Assembly: GCF_900112845.1 (NCBI RefSeq)
Contig: NZ_FONG01000018.1
Location: 1 to 64,000, forward strand
DNA length: 64,000 nt
Direction: 5' to 3'
Origin: Actinacidiphila alni
GTDB lineage: Bacteria; Actinomycetota; Actinomycetes; Streptomycetales; Streptomycetaceae
Shown: positions 48,327-57,131 of the stretch, piece after piece
How positions within the stretch are numbered: the first letter of the stretch is position 1
Layout of the letters: each line of letters starts with the position of its first letter
Program-made: the position numbers and the translations under genes
The notes under the pieces: model-generated
The model's database searches: none
What the model saw: only the letters and a program-made list of their open reading frames with translations
What the model was told of the DNA's origin: nothing

Positions 48327-50204
48327 TCAGTCGTCCAGCTCGTCGCTGAAGTCCGGGCGGACGTCGCGGGCGGCCATGATCTCGTCGTTGGAGGTGCCGG
48401 CGGCGACCATCGGCCACACCATGGCGTCCTCGTGGACGATGAAGTCGACGACGACCGGGCGGTCGTTGATGGAGTTGGCCTTGGCGATGACCGCGTCCAG
48501 CTCGTCGGGGGTCTCGCAGCGCAGGCCGACGCAGCCCATCGCCTCGGACAGCTTCACGAAGTCCGGGACGCGGGTGCCGCGGTTGCGGATCGAGCCGACG
48601 CCCTGGGTGGAGCCGGGGACGTGCTCGGCGCCGTCGTGCAGCACGGTGTTGGAGAACCGCTCGCCGTAGAAGAGGTTCTGCCACTGGCGGACCATGCCCA
48701 GCGCGCCGTTGTTGATGATCGCGACCTTGATCGGGATGTTGTTCAGCGCGCAGGTGACCAGTTCCTGGTTGGTCATCTGGAAGCAGCCGTCGCCGTCGAT
48801 GGCCCAGACGGTGGAGTCCGGGCTGCCGGCCTTGGCGCCCATGGCGGCCGGGACGGCGTAGCCCATGGTGCCCGCTCCGCCGGAGTTGAACCAGGTGGCG
48901 GGCTTCTCGTACTTGATGAACTGCGCGGCCCACATCTGGTGCTGGCCGACGCCGGCCGCGAACAGCGTGCCCTCCGGGGCGAGTTGGCCGATCCGCTCGA
49001 TGACCTGCTGCGGCGACAGGCTGCCGTCGGCCGGCAGGTCGTAGCCGAGCGGGTAGGTGTTGCGCCAGAAGTTCAGGTGCTCCCACCAGCCGGTGTAGTC
49101 GCCCTTGCGGCCGGCGTCGTGGTCGGCCTGGACGGCGACGATCAGATCGGCGAGCACCTCGCGGGCGTCGCCGACGATCGGCACGTCCGCGACGCGGTTC
49201 TTGGAGATCTCGGCCGGGTCGATGTCGGCGTGCACGACCTTGGCGTGCGGCGCGAAGGTGTCCAGGCGGCCGGTGACCCGGTCGTCGAAGCGGGCGCCGA
49301 GCGCCACGATCAGGTCGGCCTTCTGCAGCGCGGTGACCGCGGCGACGTCGCCGTGCATGCCGGGCATGCCGACGTGCTGCGGGTGGCTGTCGGGGAAGGA
49401 GCCGAGCGCCATCAGCGTGGTGGTGACGGGGGCGCCGGTCAGTTCGGCGAGGATGCGCAGCTCGCCGGTGGCGCGGGCCTTCATGACGCCGCCGCCGACG
49501 TAGAGCACCGGGCGCTTGGCCTCGTTGATCAGCCGGGCGGCCTCGCGGATCTGCTTGGCGTGCGGCTTGGTCACCGGGCGGTAGCCGGGCAGGTCCTGCT
49601 GCGGCGGCCAGACGAAGGTGGTCTCGTTCTGCATCGCGTCCTTGGCGATGTCGACCAGGACCGGGCCCGGGCGGCCGGTGGCGGCGATGTGGAACGCCTC
49701 GGCGATGGTGCGCGGGATGTCGTCGGCGTCGGTGACCAGGAAATTGTGCTTGGTGATCGGCATCGTGATGCCGCAGATGTCCGCCTCCTGGAAGGCGTCG
49801 GTGCCGATCGCCTTGGAGGAGACCTGGCCGGTGATGGCGACGATCGGGACCGAGTCCATATGGGCGTCGGCGATCGGCGTCACCAGGTTGGTCGCGCCCG
49901 GGCCCGAGGTGGCCATGCACACGCCGACCTTGCCGGTGGCCTGGGCGTAGCCGGTGGCGGCGTGGCCGGCGCCCTGCTCGTGCCTGACCAGGACGTGCCG
50001 GACCTTGGCGGAGTCCATCAGCGGGTCGTACGCGGGCAGGATCGCGCCACCGGGAATGCCGAATACCGTGTCGGCGCCAACGGCCTCGAGGGAGCGGATG
50101 AGGGACTGGGCGCCCGTCATGCGCTCGGCGGGGGCGGCTGCGGCGGGGGCCGCGCCGCGGGTCCGCGGCTGCGGATGGTGGGACCCGTTGGCCTGCTCGG
50201 TCAT
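48327..50204 (-). CDS. ilvB: Acetolactate synthase large (catalytic) subunit
   Basis: This 625-residue thiamine-diphosphate enzyme makes acetolactate and acetohydroxybutyrate. It shows TGAQSLIRSLEAVGADTVFG, the catalytic glutamate in RHEQGAGHAATGYAQATGKV, central FAD domain (YVGGGVMKARATGELRILAE), and the ThDP GDGCFQMTNQELVTCALNNI motif. The first 30 residues are a Pro/Ala-rich extension. ATG 50204 is chosen after an upstream leader and attenuator; the longer frame at 50510 would run through the leader. It is regulated by leader-peptide attenuation. Confidence 0.95.
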   Translation of the reverse strand: MTEQANGSHHPQPRTRGAAPAAAAPAERMTGAQSLIRSLEAVGADTVFGIPGGAILPAYDPLMDSAKVRHVLVRHEQGAGHAATGYAQATGKVGVCMATSGPGATNLVTPIADAHMDSVPIVAITGQVSSKAIGTDAFQEADICGITMPITKHNFLVTDADDIPRTIAEAFHIAATGRPGPVLVDIAKDAMQNETTFVWPPQQDLPGYRPVTKPHAKQIREAARLINEAKRPVLYVGGGVMKARATGELRILAELTGAPVTTTLMALGSFPDSHPQHVGMPGMHGDVAAVTALQKADLIVALGARFDDRVTGRLDTFAPHAKVVHADIDPAEISKNRVADVPIVGDAREVLADLIVAVQADHDAGRKGDYTGWWEHLNFWRNTYPLGYDLPADGSLSPQQVIERIGQLAPEGTLFAAGVGQHQMWAAQFIKYEKPATWFNSGGAGTMGYAVPAAMGAKAGSPDSTVWAIDGDGCFQMTNQELVTCALNNIPIKVAIINNGALGMVRQWQNLFYGERFSNTVLHDGAEHVPGSTQGVGSIRNRGTRVPDFVKLSEAMGCVGLRCETPDELDAVIAKANSINDRPVVVDFIVHEDAMVWPMVAAGTSNDEIMAARDVRPDFSDELDD

Positions 50205-50275
50205 CTGCGTTCTCTTCTCTCGAAGATGAGGGTGGTGAAGGGTGCGGGGCGCGGTGTCCGGCCGGGGGCCGGGCA

Positions 50276-50311
50276 ACAAAAAACCCCCCGTGCCGTGAGG
50301 CAAGCGAGGGG
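50276..50311 (-). terminator. Attenuator of the ilvBNC leader
   Basis: On the minus strand, CCCC, CG and TGCC segments pair around a GTGA-type loop, with a run of six T at the end. It lies 75 bases before ilvB and downstream of the leader peptide. Confidence 0.75.
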
Positions 50312-50358
50312 AGCGCGTCGGTGCGTGTGCGAGGCTGTCCTGATCGGTACGGCCTCGG

Positions 50359-50400
50359 TCAGCCGACGCGCTTTCCAAGTACGAGAATTCGGGTGCGCAT
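50359..50400 (-). CDS. ilvBNC leader peptide MRTRILVLGKRVG
   Basis: A 13-codon ORF reads Met-Arg-Thr-Arg-Ile-Leu-Val-Leu-Gly-Lys-Arg-Val-Gly, stop. The tandem Ile-Leu-Val-Leu codons are those of the pathway products. An intrinsic terminator follows about 50 bases later. Attenuation of this kind is known for actinobacterial ilvB operons. Confidence 0.85.
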   Translation of the reverse strand: MRTRILVLGKRVG

Positions 50401-50433
50401 GGCCTCGACCTTCCTCCCGGACCCCGGCGGGTG

Positions 50434-53415
50434 TCAAGCTGGCGGGACACGCGTCTCAGCATTCGAGCGACGCGAGGGCAGCGGAACCGCGATCGGGGTG
50501 ACCTGTTCACGGGGTGTTCCGCGCGGTACGGGGAAGCTGCCGCGGGTCAGCGAACCGCGCAGCCGCTGCTCGTCCAGCGGGCCGGAGAAGGCCATGCCCT
50601 GGCCGTGCGTACAGCCCATGTCGCGCAGCACCAGCAGCTGCTCGGGGCGGTCCACGCCGTCCGCGACGCAGCCGATGCCGAGGTCGTGGGCGATCCGCAG
50701 CAGACCCCGGGTGATCTTGTGCAGCCGGGCGGATTCCACGACGCCCTCGACGAAGCAGCGGTCCAGTTTGACCAGGTCGACCGGGAGCCTGCGCAGCGCG
50801 GTGAGCGCCGCATAGCCGCCGCCGAAGCCGCCGAGACAGACCCGGACGCCGATCCTGCGCAGGGCGGACAGCCGCCGTTCCAGCTCGTCCAGGGCGATCC
50901 GCGGGTCGCTGCCGGCCAGCTCAAGGACCAGGCCGCCGGGCGGCAGGCCGTGCCGGGTCAGCAGGGTCTCGAAGCCGGAGACGGGCAGGTCGCGGTGGAG
51001 CAGACGGTGAGCGGGGAGCCGGACGGCGACGGGGACGGTGTGCCCGGCTCCGTAGCGCAGTCCTGCCTGCTCCACGGCCCGCTCCAGCAGCCACCGTCCC
51101 AGCTCTAAGGAACGGTCGGTGTCCTCGGCGGCGCGCAGGAATTCGGCGGGGGTGAAGAGGATGCCCTGGGCGGAGCGCCAGCGGGCCTGGGCCTCCACCG
51201 AGCTGACCCGGCCGCTGTCCAGCTCCACCACCGGCTGGTGGAGCAGGGTGAACTCGCCGTCGTGCAGCGCCTTGCGCAGCCGCCCGGCCAGTTCGGTACG
51301 GCGTACGACGTCGGCCTGCATCTGCGGCGCGTAGACCTCGACGCGGCCCTTGCCTGCCTGTTTGGCGCGGTACATCGCCAGGTCCGCGTTGCGCATCAGC
51401 TCGCCGGGGGTGACGCCGGGCTCGGCGAAGGCGATGCCGATGCTGGCGGCGACCCGGACCTCGCCGCCCTCCACCGGATAGGGCTCGCACAGCACCGAGC
51501 GCAGCCGTTCGGCGATGTCGAGGATCTGGAACTCGCGCTCGCGGCGGTCGGCGCTGGTGCCGCAGACCAGGGCGGCGAATTCGTCGCCGCCGAGCCGGGC
51601 CGCGGTGTCGCCGGAGCGCAGCGCGTCCTGTATCCGGCGGGCGGCCTGGACCAGCAGTTCGTCGCCCGCCTGGTGGCCGACCGTGTCGTTGACCGCTTTG
51701 AAGCCGTCGAGGTCGACGTAGAGCAGGGCGGCGTGGTCGTCGGCGGCGCGGCGGCTGGTGAGCGCCCGGGTGACGCGCTCGGTGAACAGCGCGCGGTTGG
51801 GCAGGTCGGTGAGCGGGTCGTGCGAGGCGTTGTGCTGCAACTGGGCCTGGAGCCTGACGCGTTCGGTGACGTCGCGGCTGTTGAAGATCAGCCCGCCCTG
51901 GTAGCGGTTGACGCTGGACTCGACGCTGAGCCAGCAGTCCTCCCCTTCTTGGCGGTCCTTCTCCCGGCCGCCTGCGCCGTCGGTACGGCGGTGGCCGGAG
52001 CGGATGCGGCACTCGATCCGGGTGGCGGGCTCGTCGCCGGGCGGCGCGGCCAGGAAGCGGCGCACCTCGTGCACCACCCGGCCGAGGTCGTCGGGGTGGA
52101 TGTGCGCGGCCAGTTCGGTGCCGACCAGTTCCTCCGGGTCGCGGCCGTAGACGCCCTGCGCGGCGGGGCTGACGTAGCGCAGCACCCCGGACGGCGCGGC
52201 GATCATGATGACGTCGCTCGATCCCTGGACCAGGGAGCGGAAGTGGTTCTCCTTCTGGGCCAGTTCCTGGGTGAGCGAGATGTTGTCCAGCAGCATGATG
52301 CCCTGGCGCACCACGAGGGCAAGGACGACGGCGGCGCCGGTGCAGAGCATCACGCGGTCGCACTTCTGGCCGGTGATCACGTTGTAGAGGATGCCGAGGG
52401 TGCAGACGGCGGCGGCCAGATACGGCGTGAGGGCGGCGAGCGAACCGGTCACCTTGCGGGTGGCGGTGCCGTTCCTGCGCGGCGGTTCGGTACGGGTGCC
52501 GGTCCACGGCGCGTACGCCAGCAGCATGCTGCCCGCGAACCAGCCGGCGTCCAGGATCTGGCCGGAGCGGTAGTGCTCGCGCAGGATCGGTGAGGTGAAC
52601 AGGGCGTCGCACAGCACGGTCAGGGCGAGCGCGGCGATCGCGGTGTTGACGGCGGCGCGATTGGCCGCCGACCGCCGGAAGTGCAGCGCGAGCACCATGC
52701 TGACCAGCACGATGTCCAGCAGCGGGTAGGCCAGCGAGAGCGCCATCCGGGCGGTGCTCGGGCCGTCCCAGGCGGCGGTGTGCGCGAGCGCCAGGCTCCA
52801 GGACAAGGTGAGCAGCGAGCCGCCGATCAGCGACGCGTCCAGCGCCAGGCAGACCCAACCGGCCCTGGTGACGGGGCGTTTGGCGAGCACCAGCAGGCCG
52901 ATGATGGCGGGCGGGGCGAACATCAGGAAGCAGAAGTCGGCGGCCGAGGTCTGCGGGACGGGGCGGCGCAGCACCACCTCGTACCAGCCCCAGATGCCGT
53001 TGCCGAGCGCGACCATCGCGGAGGAGACCGCGAACAGCAGCCAGGCGGGCCGGTGCTGGCCGCAGACCTTGCGGGCGTAGACGAGAGTGGAGACGGCGGC
53101 GGTGGCCGCGGCGGCGGAGAGTCCGAAGTCGCCCATGACCAGGGCGACTTCCTCGGAGCCCCAGCCCAGTACGGCGCCGGTGGTGTAGCCGCCGCAGACC
53201 AGTGCGACCAGCAGCTGGGGCAGCAGGCCGCCCCTGCCGCCGCCCTGGACCGACGGCCGGGCGAGCACCGCCCCGGTGGAGCTCACCGGGCGGTCCGGTG
53301 TCGTCGGCGCGGGCCGAACGGCCGTGCCGTGCCGGCGGGCGGCCGGGGCGTACTGCTGCTGACGGCGCTCCGGGCTCGCGCGCTGGAGAAAGTCCATTGG
53401 CCGTGCATCGCCCAT
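50434..53415 (-). CDS. Membrane PAS-GGDEF-EAL protein with degenerate EAL domain
   Basis: This 993-residue cyclic-di-GMP protein has about ten membrane helices (roughly residues 65-380), a PAS domain (FRSLVQGSSDVIMIAAPSGV, about 390-500), a GGDEF domain (LTDLPNRALFTERVTRAL to RLGGDEFAAL near 608) and an EAL domain. The GGDEF motif is intact with an RxxD inhibitory site (RSGD) five residues before it, so diguanylate cyclase activity with product inhibition is likely. In the EAL part the signature is VEAQARW, the DDFG motif is replaced by LGGFGGGY near 862, and EGVE is DGVD, so phosphodiesterase activity is doubtful. It resembles the Streptomyces CdgF-type proteins by position; start 53415 or 53397. 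Confidence 0.88.
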   Translation of the reverse strand: MGDARPMDFLQRASPERRQQQYAPAARRHGTAVRPAPTTPDRPVSSTGAVLARPSVQGGGRGGLLPQLLVALVCGGYTTGAVLGWGSEEVALVMGDFGLSAAAATAAVSTLVYARKVCGQHRPAWLLFAVSSAMVALGNGIWGWYEVVLRRPVPQTSAADFCFLMFAPPAIIGLLVLAKRPVTRAGWVCLALDASLIGGSLLTLSWSLALAHTAAWDGPSTARMALSLAYPLLDIVLVSMVLALHFRRSAANRAAVNTAIAALALTVLCDALFTSPILREHYRSGQILDAGWFAGSMLLAYAPWTGTRTEPPRRNGTATRKVTGSLAALTPYLAAAVCTLGILYNVITGQKCDRVMLCTGAAVVLALVVRQGIMLLDNISLTQELAQKENHFRSLVQGSSDVIMIAAPSGVLRYVSPAAQGVYGRDPEELVGTELAAHIHPDDLGRVVHEVRRFLAAPPGDEPATRIECRIRSGHRRTDGAGGREKDRQEGEDCWLSVESSVNRYQGGLIFNSRDVTERVRLQAQLQHNASHDPLTDLPNRALFTERVTRALTSRRAADDHAALLYVDLDGFKAVNDTVGHQAGDELLVQAARRIQDALRSGDTAARLGGDEFAALVCGTSADRREREFQILDIAERLRSVLCEPYPVEGGEVRVAASIGIAFAEPGVTPGELMRNADLAMYRAKQAGKGRVEVYAPQMQADVVRRTELAGRLRKALHDGEFTLLHQPVVELDSGRVSSVEAQARWRSAQGILFTPAEFLRAAEDTDRSLELGRWLLERAVEQAGLRYGAGHTVPVAVRLPAHRLLHRDLPVSGFETLLTRHGLPPGGLVLELAGSDPRIALDELERRLSALRRIGVRVCLGGFGGGYAALTALRRLPVDLVKLDRCFVEGVVESARLHKITRGLLRIAHDLGIGCVADGVDRPEQLLVLRDMGCTHGQGMAFSGPLDEQRLRGSLTRGSFPVPRGTPREQVTPIAVPLPSRRSNAETRVPPA

Positions 53416-53684
53416 CGCCCCCCTTCACTTGCTCGTCGCTCACATCGCCGCCGCCGTGCCTCCCGGCCGCGGAATGTCCCCCGATCGGGACGATACACCA
53501 GATCCGTCACTCAGGGACATAGTTCCTCTACTCAGCGTAACCACAGGGGAGATGAGCGAACAGTGCGCGGTCACCGAGTGCCGCGAAGACATCGCGGAAC
53601 CTGCCGGCCGCGGCCGGAAATCGTCGGTCGGACACGTCAGCGGGTCAGTCAGCCGGCCGGTCGGTCAGCCGGTCAGCCGGCCCG

Positions 53685-54635
53685 TCAGCTGGTCGCGACG
53701 ACGTTCTCCAGCGGCTGTCCGGCCGCGAAGCGGGTGAGCTGCTCGCGGACCAGCCGCTTGGCGCGCGGCAGGAACGCGGAGGTGCTGCCGCCCACATGGG
53801 GGCTGATCAGCACGCCGGGCGCGTGCCACAAGGGGTGTCCCGCGGGCAGCGGTTCGGGATCGGTGACATCCAGTGCCGCGGTCAGCCGCCCCGACTCGGT
53901 CTCCGCCAGCAGCGCCTTGGTGTCGACCACGGGACCGCGCGCCACGTTGACCAGCAACGCCCCGTCCTTCATCCGGGCCAGGAATTCCGCACCCGCGAGA
54001 CCGCGGGTCTGCTCGGTCAGCGGGGTGGTGAGCACCACCACATCGGCGGACGGCAGGAGTTCCGGTAGCTCGGAGAGGGCGCGCACCGGCCCGCGCGGCG
54101 CACTTCTGGCGCCGCGCGCCACCCGTACCACCGTGCATTCGAAGGGAATCAGCCGTTCTTCGACGGCCGCGCCGATCGAGCCGTATCCGACGATCAGCAC
54201 CTCGCGGTCGGCGAGCGCCGGGTAGAAGCCGGAGTGCCAGCGCTCCTCGTCCTGGCCGCGCACGAAGCGCGGGATGCCGCGCAGCGAGGCCAGGGTGAGG
54301 GCGAGGGCGAGTTCCGCGGTGCTCGCCTCGTGCACCCCGCGCGCGTTGCACAGGCTGACGCCGGGCGGCAACTGGTCCAGGTGCGGCGCGATGTGGTCGA
54401 CGCCGGCGCTGAGCGTCTGCACGACGCGCACCCGGCGCATGTGCGGCAGCGGCAGGGCCCCGGCGACCGGGCCCTTCATGTAGGGGACGACGTAGAAGGC
54501 CGCGTCCGCCGGGTCGGCCGGGAAGTCCCCGGTGCCGTCCCAGTGGACGTAGTCGAACGCGTCGGGGAGTCCTTCGATGTCCTCCGGCGGCAGGGAGAGC
54601 CACACCTGCGGGCGGTCTCGGGTCATGTCGTTCAT
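53685..54635 (-). CDS. D-isomer-specific 2-hydroxyacid dehydrogenase
   Basis: This 316-residue NAD-dependent dehydrogenase shows VVQTLSAGVDHIAPHLDQLP, the Rossmann motif VLIVGYGSIGAAVEERLIPF, the arginine-containing LVNVARGPVVDTKALLAE, catalytic glutamate in LDVTDPEPLPAGHPLW and histidine in LISPHVGGSTSAFL. Substrates may be glyoxylate, hydroxypyruvate or related keto acids. ATG 54635 is preferred; a longer upstream frame is antisense to the next gene. The gene is divergent from the aldo/keto reductase. Confidence 0.9.
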   Translation of the reverse strand: MNDMTRDRPQVWLSLPPEDIEGLPDAFDYVHWDGTGDFPADPADAAFYVVPYMKGPVAGALPLPHMRRVRVVQTLSAGVDHIAPHLDQLPPGVSLCNARGVHEASTAELALALTLASLRGIPRFVRGQDEERWHSGFYPALADREVLIVGYGSIGAAVEERLIPFECTVVRVARGARSAPRGPVRALSELPELLPSADVVVLTTPLTEQTRGLAGAEFLARMKDGALLVNVARGPVVDTKALLAETESGRLTAALDVTDPEPLPAGHPLWHAPGVLISPHVGGSTSAFLPRAKRLVREQLTRFAAGQPLENVVATS

Positions 54636-54741
54636 GGTCAGGAGGCTATGACACAGTGGGCGGCGGCCAGGACGGGTCCCGCCGACCCGTCCTGGGACGT
54701 CCGGCGGAGCACGGGCGTTCCGGGTGAGGGAGGACGGTCGG

Positions 54742-55734
54742 GTGGAGCGCAGGACAATCGGTGCAGCAGCTCTCGAAGTGGGCGCCGTGGGCCTGGGATG
54801 CATGCCGATGAGCTGGGCGTACACCACCTCGCGGCAGGACGGCGAGACCTCGTTGCGGGCCGTGCACACCGCGCTCGACCTGGGCAGCACCCTGCTGGAC
54901 ACCGCCGACATGTACGGCCCGTTCACCAACGAGCTGCTGCTGGGGCGGGTGTTGAAGGAACGGCGGCGGGACGCCTTCGTCTCCACCAAGTGCGGGCTGC
55001 TCGTCGGCGAGCAGCACATCGTCGCCAACGGCCGCCCCGGATACGTCCGCAGGGCCTGCGACGCGTCGCTGCGGCGGCTCCAGACCGATGTCATCGACCT
55101 CTACCAGCTGCACCGCGTCGACCCCGAGGTGCCGATCGAGGAGACCTGGGGCGCGATGGCCGAGCTGGTCGCGGCGGGCAAGGTGCGGGCGCTCGGCCTG
55201 TGCGCGGTGGGCGCGCGCGGCAACCGCCGTACCGGCGCGCGGCTGCACGACGAGACGATCCGCCATCTGACCCGGGCCCAGCAGGTCTTCCCCGTCGCCT
55301 GCGTGGAGGCGGAGCTGTCGGTGTGGGCGGCGGAGGCGCTGGAGTCGCTGCTGCCGTGGTGCACCGCGCGCGGGGTGGGCTTCCTGGCGGCGATGCCGCT
55401 GGGGAACGGTTTCCTCACCGGCACCCTCACGCCCGGCGAGGGCTTCGAACCGGACGATCTGCGCGCCCGCCATCCGCGCTTCACCGCCGAGATGATGGCC
55501 GCCAACCAGCCGGTGGTGGCGGGGCTGCGCCGGGTGGCGGCACGGCACGGCGCGACCTGCGCGCAGGTCGCGCTCGCCTGGACGCTCGCCCAGGCGCCGC
55601 ACGTGGTGCCGGTGCCGGGCGCCAAGTCGGCCCGCTGGACGGCGGAGAACGCCGCCGCCGCGACGCTCGCCCTGACCTCGCAGGACCTGACCGAGATCGC
55701 GGAACTGCCCGCGGCACGCGGCTCCTGGGACTAG
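54742..55734 (+). CDS. Aldo/keto reductase
   Basis: This 330-residue NADPH-dependent oxidoreductase shows the TIM-barrel pattern LEVGAVGLGCMPMSWAYTT, catalytic DTADMYG (D, Y), the lysine in DAFVSTKCGLLV, VIDLYQLHRVDPEVPIEETW, and the cofactor-binding QVALAWTLAQAPHVVPVPGA. GTG 54742 follows GGGAGGACGG; GTG 54724 is an alternative. The substrate is unknown. Confidence 0.9.
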   Translation: MERRTIGAAALEVGAVGLGCMPMSWAYTTSRQDGETSLRAVHTALDLGSTLLDTADMYGPFTNELLLGRVLKERRRDAFVSTKCGLLVGEQHIVANGRPGYVRRACDASLRRLQTDVIDLYQLHRVDPEVPIEETWGAMAELVAAGKVRALGLCAVGARGNRRTGARLHDETIRHLTRAQQVFPVACVEAELSVWAAEALESLLPWCTARGVGFLAAMPLGNGFLTGTLTPGEGFEPDDLRARHPRFTAEMMAANQPVVAGLRRVAARHGATCAQVALAWTLAQAPHVVPVPGAKSARWTAENAAAATLALTSQDLTEIAELPAARGSWD

Positions 55735-55883
55735 GTCCTGTCCGGACAGGCCCTGGGACGCGCCCCGAGGTTTCGCGCGCCGGTCGTGCGGGGACCCGTG
55801 GTCACGAACGTGCGATCGGCACGCGGCGCGCCCGCCCGGTGTGGTGTGCTGGGGTTCCGGGTGACGACGAGGGAGTGAGCGCG

Positions 55884-57101
55884 GTGCGGTCTGGGAAAGC
55901 GGTGGGCCGGCTGTCCGGCCGTCGTACGGCGGCGCGTCGTACGGCGGCGGTCGCCGCGGTCGCGGTGGCGGCGCTGGTGGCGTCCGGGTGCTCCTCGGAC
56001 GGGCCGAGCCCGATCCACCCCGGACCGACCGGCAGCAAGGGCACGGCCTCCGCCTCCGCCGGCGGTACGACGGCCGCCCCGAGCCCGTCGGCCTCCACGC
56101 CGCCCGCCAAGGGCACGGCCAAGGTGACCGGCACCGTGGCGACCGGCCTCGACAGCCCGTGGGGCGTGGCGCCGCTGCCCGACGGCACCCTGCTGGTCGC
56201 CTCCCGGAACACCGGCCGGATCTCCCGCGTCGACCCGGTGAAGAAGACCACGACCCAGGTCGGTGGCGTGCCCGGCGTCCAGGCCGGCGGCGAGGGCGGC
56301 CTGCTGGGCCTGGCCGTCTCCCCCGACTTCGGCTCCGACCGGGAGATCTACGCGTACTTCACCACCGAGTCCGACAACCGGATCGCCCGGCTGCTGTACG
56401 ACACCTCACGGCCCGCGGGCCAGCAGCTCGGCGCGCCCGACACGATCCTGCGCGGCATCCCCAGCGGGACCATCCACAACGGCGGCCGGATCGCGTTCGG
56501 CCCCGACAAGATGCTGTACGCCGGGACCGGCGAGACCAATCAGCGCGGGCTCGCACAGGACAAGTCCTCGCTCGCCGGGAAGATCCTGCGGATGACGCCG
56601 GACGGGCAGCCGCCCAAGGACAACCCGACGCCCGGGTCGCTGGACTACTCCGACGGGCACCGCAACGTCCAGGGGCTCGCCTGGGACGACCAAGGGCGCC
56701 TGTGGGCCTCGGAGTTCGGCCAGGACACCTGGGACGAGCTGAATCTGATCGAGCCCGGCAAGAATTACGGCTGGCCGGTCGTGGAGGGGATCGCGCATCG
56801 CGCGGGGTACGTCGATCCTGTCGCGCAGTGGCACACCGACGAGGCTTCTCCGAGTGGGATCGCGTACGCCGGCGGGGCCATCTGGATGGCCGCTCTTCAC
56901 GGTGCCCGGCTCTGGCGCATTCCCCTGGCCGGCGCCCGTCCCTCGGCCGCGCCCCAGTCCTTCTTCTCCGGCACCTACGGGCGGCTCCGTACCGTCGTCA
57001 CCGCCGACGACGGTTCGCTCTTCGTCACCACCAGCAACACCGATGGGCGGGGTACCCCCGCCAAGGAGGACGACCGCATCCTCCACCTGACGGTGAGCTG
57101 A
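55884..57101 (+). CDS. PQQ-type (glucose/sorbosone) dehydrogenase lipoprotein
   Basis: This exported protein of about 405 residues has a basic N-terminus, hydrophobic core and lipobox LVASGCSS, then a Ser/Thr/Pro-rich linker and a six-bladed beta-propeller of the soluble glucose dehydrogenase type. Motifs include GLDSPWGVAPLPDGTLLVAS, GGEGGLLGLAVSPDFGSDRE, TIHNGGRIAFGPDKMLYAGT, DGHRNVQGLAWDDQGRLWAS and EPGKNYGWPVVEG. The histidine and arginine of the PQQ site (GHRN) are present. It would oxidise sugars at the cell surface. GTG 55884 follows GAGGGAG; GTG 55875 is an alternative. Confidence 0.9.
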   Translation: MRSGKAVGRLSGRRTAARRTAAVAAVAVAALVASGCSSDGPSPIHPGPTGSKGTASASAGGTTAAPSPSASTPPAKGTAKVTGTVATGLDSPWGVAPLPDGTLLVASRNTGRISRVDPVKKTTTQVGGVPGVQAGGEGGLLGLAVSPDFGSDREIYAYFTTESDNRIARLLYDTSRPAGQQLGAPDTILRGIPSGTIHNGGRIAFGPDKMLYAGTGETNQRGLAQDKSSLAGKILRMTPDGQPPKDNPTPGSLDYSDGHRNVQGLAWDDQGRLWASEFGQDTWDELNLIEPGKNYGWPVVEGIAHRAGYVDPVAQWHTDEASPSGIAYAGGAIWMAALHGARLWRIPLAGARPSAAPQSFFSGTYGRLRTVVTADDGSLFVTTSNTDGRGTPAKEDDRILHLTVS

Positions 57102-57131
57102 CGCAACGGGGTGCCCCTTTAGGGGTGCGGG

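Noticed and set aside
53636..53690. Short GGTCAGCC-like repeats
   Set aside because: A few degenerate copies in a G+C-rich spacer after a stop codon; no array structure, so neither CRISPR nor iterons.
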